Shown here piece by piece: positions 13,385 through 16,611 of a stretch of 16,611 bases of DNA. Position 1 is the stretch's first letter; the number at the start of each line of letters is the position of its first letter. Under the pieces are notes generated by a model. That model ran no database searches, was not told the DNA's origin, and saw nothing but the letters and a program-made list of their open reading frames with translations. Origin of the DNA: Saliniplasma sp046497075 (GTDB lineage: Archaea; Thermoplasmatota; Thermoplasmata; Halarchaeoplasmatales; Halarchaeoplasmataceae); the NCBI GenBank assembly GCA_046497075.1, contig JAWOGF010000062.1, forward strand, positions 1-16,611, in the 5' to 3' direction. Both the position numbers and the translations under genes were made by a program.

Positions 13385-15097
13385 TCATTCTGAATCTAGA
13401 ACATCTTCGGCAATTTTGGTGAGCGGATAAACGATCAAATATCCGACCATTTTCTTGGTCGACTGATTCTTCGAAATATAGTCAGCGATAGGAGGACTCA
13501 ATTTATAATACACATCGGTGAACAGTTCTCCTCCTTTTTTGTTCAGTAGGACCTCATCTCTGAACGATCGAAGATGATCGATCTTCTCAGCCCTAGGGTC
13601 ACCGTAAACAGCCGTTGCGATAAAACACCCTGGTCTATTTTTATGCTGTGACGCATTGTTTTTTCTAGCTTCTGAAGAGAGTGATTTTTCTAGGTCCTTC
13701 AGGTCTTTACTGAATTCCTTTTTAAAATCTTTAGACGAAGACATATCATAGTACACACTTTCTACCTTTTTTCCTCTTTCAATCAGTCTTAACTTCAACC
13801 CTAAATTATCATAGTGCCTGATGAAAAGCCGGAAAGGTAAAGAGACCTGGACGATATAATCTATAACATCACCCGGATGTAATTCTTCCATTGTTTTTTC
13901 ACTATAAGAATCGTATATTTTTGTTTCCTTGTCATCTCTCTTTATAAGATATTTTGTGACCTCATCTTCCCTGATCCACCATCTTCCACTTTCTTCAAAG
14001 AGTTCAGCATCTTCCTCTACTCCAAACCCCTTTTTTTCAAAAGCTTTCTTCAGTTCACCGCTTATCTTACCCTCCTCTATATCTTCATCGTATCCCGAAG
14101 TATCAAGACTAAATAGGAACTTAGAATCGGAGTAACTCTTACTATCGTAAAGATCGCTATCCGGGTCAAGATAACAATATACCTCATTCAATGTTTTATC
14201 TTCAGACGAACTGACCTCTCCTTCTACACACAGGTCTTCTATCGTTCTATTTCCTCTATTAACTATCTGATACTTTAATTTGATCTCAATATCATCGTCT
14301 AAATCTATCCCTTGGTAAGTGTATACTTTCAACTCATACTGTTCATCGATATCATATTCTATAAAATAGACGATGTTAATATCTGCTACTGCAGTTTTTT
14401 TTCTACTGATCCTAGTAATTATTGCTTTTTCAGTTAATGGATGATCGTTTTTCTTAAAACCTTTTTTTATGGCTTTACGTGTCGGGCGGTCAGGATATGT
14501 GAGGGAAAACAATTCTTTCTTTTTACACTCATCGATCAGTGAATAATAAATATCTACTTCAATGTTGTTTTTTTTCCTCTCGATGAAATCGACATCAGTT
14601 TTTAAGACACCGAGTTGCAGCAGGGTAGATCCATCTAAGAGCTCGATGCCTTTTCGTGCTGCACTTTCTTTTGCTTCTGAGGTGAAACCTGAAGGGCAGG
14701 CTAAAATACCTTTATTTGCGTGGGTATCTTGTAGGATCTCATCTATTTCCAATATGAGGTCGGTGTCGAGTGGTGATCTATGTAACTTGCAATCTATCAC
14801 CAACTTATCTTTGTGAAGTTCTGCCTCATATTCCGCGTATACATCGATCTCATATTTTTTACCAGAATCGCTTTTTAAACGATGATCTCTCTTCGTTTTG
14901 TATCCCCGATCTCTAAAAACTTTCTCTACTCTTTTCTTCAATAGATCCTCATCTTTGAACGAACCTGGAACGTGACTGCAATTAGGACACTCTTCCGAGT
15001 TTACGGGCATAACGGTTAGGCATTTTGAACAAGTTCGTTTATTATTCATGGAAACTACCCCAATATCTTTGAAATCAAAGACTCGATTGCTGAACAT
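13385..15097 (-). CDS. Zinc-ribbon, Mrr-like PD-(D/E)xK nuclease and CFI-box protein
   Basis: A 570-residue multidomain protein. Residues 23-40 hold a zinc ribbon with two CxxC pairs (C23/C26, C37/C40). About 50-165 is a restriction-endonuclease-like domain of Mrr type: VEKVFRDRGYKT, then D85 in YEIDVYAEY, D102-C-K104 in LVIDCKLHR, and the Mrr-typical GFTSEAKESAARKGIELLDG. About 180-480 is acidic and beta-rich, with an IKLKYQIVNRGNRTIED strand that looks immunoglobulin-like; I do not recognise it. Residues 491-570 are a CFI-box domain (CFIATAVYGDPRAEKIDHLRSFRD onward, with YKLSPPIADYI). Mrr-type domains cut modified or foreign DNA, and the function of the CFI box is not established to my knowledge. 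The ATG at 15049 (residue 17) is an alternative start. It has no methylase or helicase partner here. The catalytic residues appear intact. Confidence 0.85.
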   Translation of the reverse strand: MFSNRVFDFKDIGVVSMNNKRTCSKCLTVMPVNSEECPNCSHVPGSFKDEDLLKKRVEKVFRDRGYKTKRDHRLKSDSGKKYEIDVYAEYEAELHKDKLVIDCKLHRSPLDTDLILEIDEILQDTHANKGILACPSGFTSEAKESAARKGIELLDGSTLLQLGVLKTDVDFIERKKNNIEVDIYYSLIDECKKKELFSLTYPDRPTRKAIKKGFKKNDHPLTEKAIITRISRKKTAVADINIVYFIEYDIDEQYELKVYTYQGIDLDDDIEIKLKYQIVNRGNRTIEDLCVEGEVSSSEDKTLNEVYCYLDPDSDLYDSKSYSDSKFLFSLDTSGYDEDIEEGKISGELKKAFEKKGFGVEEDAELFEESGRWWIREDEVTKYLIKRDDKETKIYDSYSEKTMEELHPGDVIDYIVQVSLPFRLFIRHYDNLGLKLRLIERGKKVESVYYDMSSSKDFKKEFSKDLKDLEKSLSSEARKNNASQHKNRPGCFIATAVYGDPRAEKIDHLRSFRDEVLLNKKGGELFTDVYYKLSPPIADYISKNQSTKKMVGYLIVYPLTKIAEDVLDSE

Positions 15098-15142
15098 CCA
15101 GTCTTTACATACATCCTTTAAGAAAACTAGGATGATCCGGCG

Positions 15143-15155
15143 ATATAAATATTTA
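15143..15155 (-). promoter_or_regulatory. TATA-like promoter of the zinc-ribbon nuclease gene
   Basis: On the minus strand this reads approximately TAAATATTTATAT. It is centred about 50 bp upstream of the ATG at 15097, giving a predicted leader of about 24 nt that contains GGATG as a weak ribosome site. This is the one gene in the window with a clear short leader. Confidence 0.45.
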
Positions 15156-15268
15156 GGACAAACGTTGAGTTCTAAAAACTGATTTGCTTAGAGGAAATTC
15201 CTTTTAAGATATGGCTTTGAGGTGCCTTTATTAGGATTACCAGTAGAACGATCTTTTCAGAGAACACC
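15156..15268. other. Intergenic region between divergent nuclease and MATE genes
   Basis: No gene is seen. There is no copy of the GACTGA/TCAGTC operator found upstream of the first MATE operon, so the second pump is not obviously under the same repressor. Confidence 0.35.
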
Positions 15269-15282
15269 AATATATTTATTTA
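15269..15282 (+). promoter_or_regulatory. TATA-like promoter of the second MATE gene
   Basis: AATATATTTATTTA is a strong AT-rich box on the + strand. A start site about 26 bp downstream would fall at about 15301, some 28 bp before the ATT codon at 15329. A second weaker box, CATATAAG at 15303-15310, would place the transcript start at about 15332, right at that codon. Confidence 0.45.
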
Positions 15283-15328
15283 ATAGGTATGTAAACCCCC
15301 TTCATATAAGCGTGGTATAATATCGACC

Positions 15329-16611
15329 ATTATACGAAAATTAAAAAAGATATTCATAAAAACCGCTGAAGAGAGAAGAGATGATATTTTAGGAGGTCCG
15401 ATAGTAAAGACCATCCTTGTTCTAGCACTTCCGGTGATGATTTCTAGTTCTTTACACATATCTTTTAACATAGTCGATACGTTCTGGCTTGGTAGGCTTG
15501 GTTCATCTGAAGTAGGCGCTCCAACCGCTGCGTGGCCTGTTATATTCGTATTCATATCCGCAGGGATGGGGCTAGCCACCGCTGGTGTTGCCCTTGTAGC
15601 ACAGCATATGGGTGCGGGCCGTAGGGAAAAGGCAAATGAGGCCGCAGGTCAGGTTTTCAGTTTCATGATAATCCTCAGTCTAGCCTTCACCGTAGGTGGT
15701 TTCATCGGTGCTCCATACATATTGAAGTGGATGCAGACACCTCCAGATATATATCCTTTAGCAGTATCCTACCTCAGGATCGTACTTCTGAGCATGCCCT
15801 TCGTTTTCTCTTATACCGGCTTCAGATTTTTACTCAAGGGTATGGGTGACATGGTCACACCCTTACTCATCAAGGTCATATTTGTCATTGTGAACATAGT
15901 TTTGGACCCGATCCTCATATTCGGGTGGTCCTTCTTCCCGGCTTTAGGGGTGAGTGGTGCTGCCATAGCAACTGCGACATCTCGCGTGACCGCCGGTCTA
16001 GTAGGCATCTATTTTCTGTTCAACGATCGTGTAGATATCAGATTATCTTTGAGGAGCTTACGTCTAAAGTTCAGATGGATGAGACAGATCGTCACGATCG
16101 CTGCACCGGCTACCTTCGCAAGGGTGATGACAGCCCTAGCATTCGTTATGCTGTTCTCTCTAGTAGCTATCTTTGGTGAGACATCAGTTGCCGCATACGG
16201 TATAGGTCGGAGGGTCATACACGTTATCACCATAGCCATATGGGGATTCGCAGATGCGTCTATGTCTATAGTAGGACAGAACATAGGAGCTGGCAACAAG
16301 AAGAGGGCGGAGGAAGTGATAAAGAAGGCGATACTGGTATCATCGGTCATTATGTTTTCCACCGGTGCTATAGTGATGATTTTTAGAACAGGTATCATGG
16401 GCTTTTTCATAGACGAGGCACCGGTGATAGAAGAGGGTGCAAGATATCTAGCGATCTATTCCATGTCCATCGGATTCTTCGGTATCTTCAGGATATTGGA
16501 TTCCAGCTATAGAGGGACTGGGCATACCCTCCCAGCCATGAGTCTTGAGGTCTTCAGGATATGGGGATTACGTTTATTTTTATCAGCACTTCTAGCACTT
16601 CCATCACTACC
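15329..16611 (+). CDS. Second MATE-family efflux transporter (3' end outside the window; start codon unclear)
   Basis: The frame is open from 15287 to the right edge with no stop. The conserved N-terminus begins at about 15365 (AEERRDDILGGPIVKTILVLALPV), aligning with EEKRDQILNGKIVKTLLVLAWPV of the MATE gene at 8748. Further matches include FNIVDTFWLGRLG, GMGLATAG, EAAGQVFSF, FRFLLKGMGDM, LDPILIFG, GVSGAAIATA, GRRVIHV, GQNIGAGN and DSSYRGTGHT. It is a diverged paralogue, probably an Na+ or H+ driven exporter. Between 15287 and 15434 there is no in-frame ATG, GTG or TTG. GTG 15434 and ATG 15437 would cut away half of helix 1. I placed the start at ATT 15329 as the least bad option. An AGGAGGT at 15391-15397 lies within the coding frame and is not followed by a usable start codon. 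Confidence 0.85.
   Translation, partial: MIRKLKKIFIKTAEERRDDILGGPIVKTILVLALPVMISSSLHISFNIVDTFWLGRLGSSEVGAPTAAWPVIFVFISAGMGLATAGVALVAQHMGAGRREKANEAAGQVFSFMIILSLAFTVGGFIGAPYILKWMQTPPDIYPLAVSYLRIVLLSMPFVFSYTGFRFLLKGMGDMVTPLLIKVIFVIVNIVLDPILIFGWSFFPALGVSGAAIATATSRVTAGLVGIYFLFNDRVDIRLSLRSLRLKFRWMRQIVTIAAPATFARVMTALAFVMLFSLVAIFGETSVAAYGIGRRVIHVITIAIWGFADASMSIVGQNIGAGNKKRAEEVIKKAILVSSVIMFSTGAIVMIFRTGIMGFFIDEAPVIEEGARYLAIYSMSIGFFGIFRILDSSYRGTGHTLPAMSLEVFRIWGLRLFLSALLALPSL

Noticed and set aside
15381..15392. ATG at 15381 as a start for the second MATE gene
   Set aside because: It is out of frame and meets TAG after three codons.
15391..15397. Perfect AGGAGGT Shine-Dalgarno sequence
   Set aside because: It lies inside the conserved MATE reading frame, and no ATG, GTG or TTG follows within normal spacing; probably a chance result of Leu-Gly-Gly codons.
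1..16611. CRISPR arrays, insertion sequences, rRNA and tRNA genes, attachment sites
   Set aside because: No regularly spaced repeats, transposase motifs, terminal inverted repeats or RNA gene signatures were seen on either strand.

Overview
The window reads as a piece of an archaeal chromosome, most likely from a euryarchaeote-like lineage with moderate-to-low GC. The grounds are these. Most transcription units start 25-32 bp downstream of an AT-rich TATA-like box, with little or no leader. Internal operon genes use GGAGG or GTGAT-type ribosome sites. AGA/AGG and ATA codons are common. The best recognised families (UDP-sulfoquinovose synthase, DUF3368 PIN, AbiEi-type regulator, MATE pumps) all occur in archaea. 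I cannot name a genus. TGA is the main stop codon and TAG is rare.

Layout. (a) 2-325: the 3' end of an AlbA_2/HATPase_c_4 'RecG-like' gene. (b) 492-1803: an AT-rich toxin-antitoxin style pair, an intact AbiEi-family regulator followed by a DUF3368 PIN toxin that carries both an in-frame TAG and a frameshift, so it is probably dead. (c) 2100-5792: a tight four-gene operon of alkaline-phosphatase-superfamily phosphodiesterase, UDP-sulfoquinovose synthase with an unusual Cys-rich N-terminal extension, thioredoxin with a CTAC active site, and a GT2 glycosyltransferase. I infer a cell-surface sulfosugar (sulfoglycan or sulfoglycolipid) pathway. (d) 6022-7797: a serine beta-lactamase/esterase-like hydrolase. 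(e) 8138-10166: a TetR regulator and MATE pump operon with a clear palindromic operator between the TATA box and the start codon. (f) 12760-10169, minus strand: a full-length cyanophycin synthetase (CphA) that converges on the MATE gene with 2 nt between the stops. (g) 12958-13329: a small four-helix membrane protein that looks internally duplicated. (h) 15097-13385, minus strand: an unusual protein with a zinc ribbon, a PD-(D/E)xK Mrr-like nuclease domain, a beta-rich middle and a CFI-box C-terminal domain. (i) about 15329 to the right edge: a second MATE transporter, cut by the window end, with no ATG, GTG or TTG at a sensible start.

The most distinctive parts are the sulfoquinovose cassette with its fused Cys module, the zinc-ribbon/nuclease/CFI-box protein, and the decayed AbiEi-DUF3368 pair. 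No tRNA, rRNA, CRISPR array or insertion sequence was seen.
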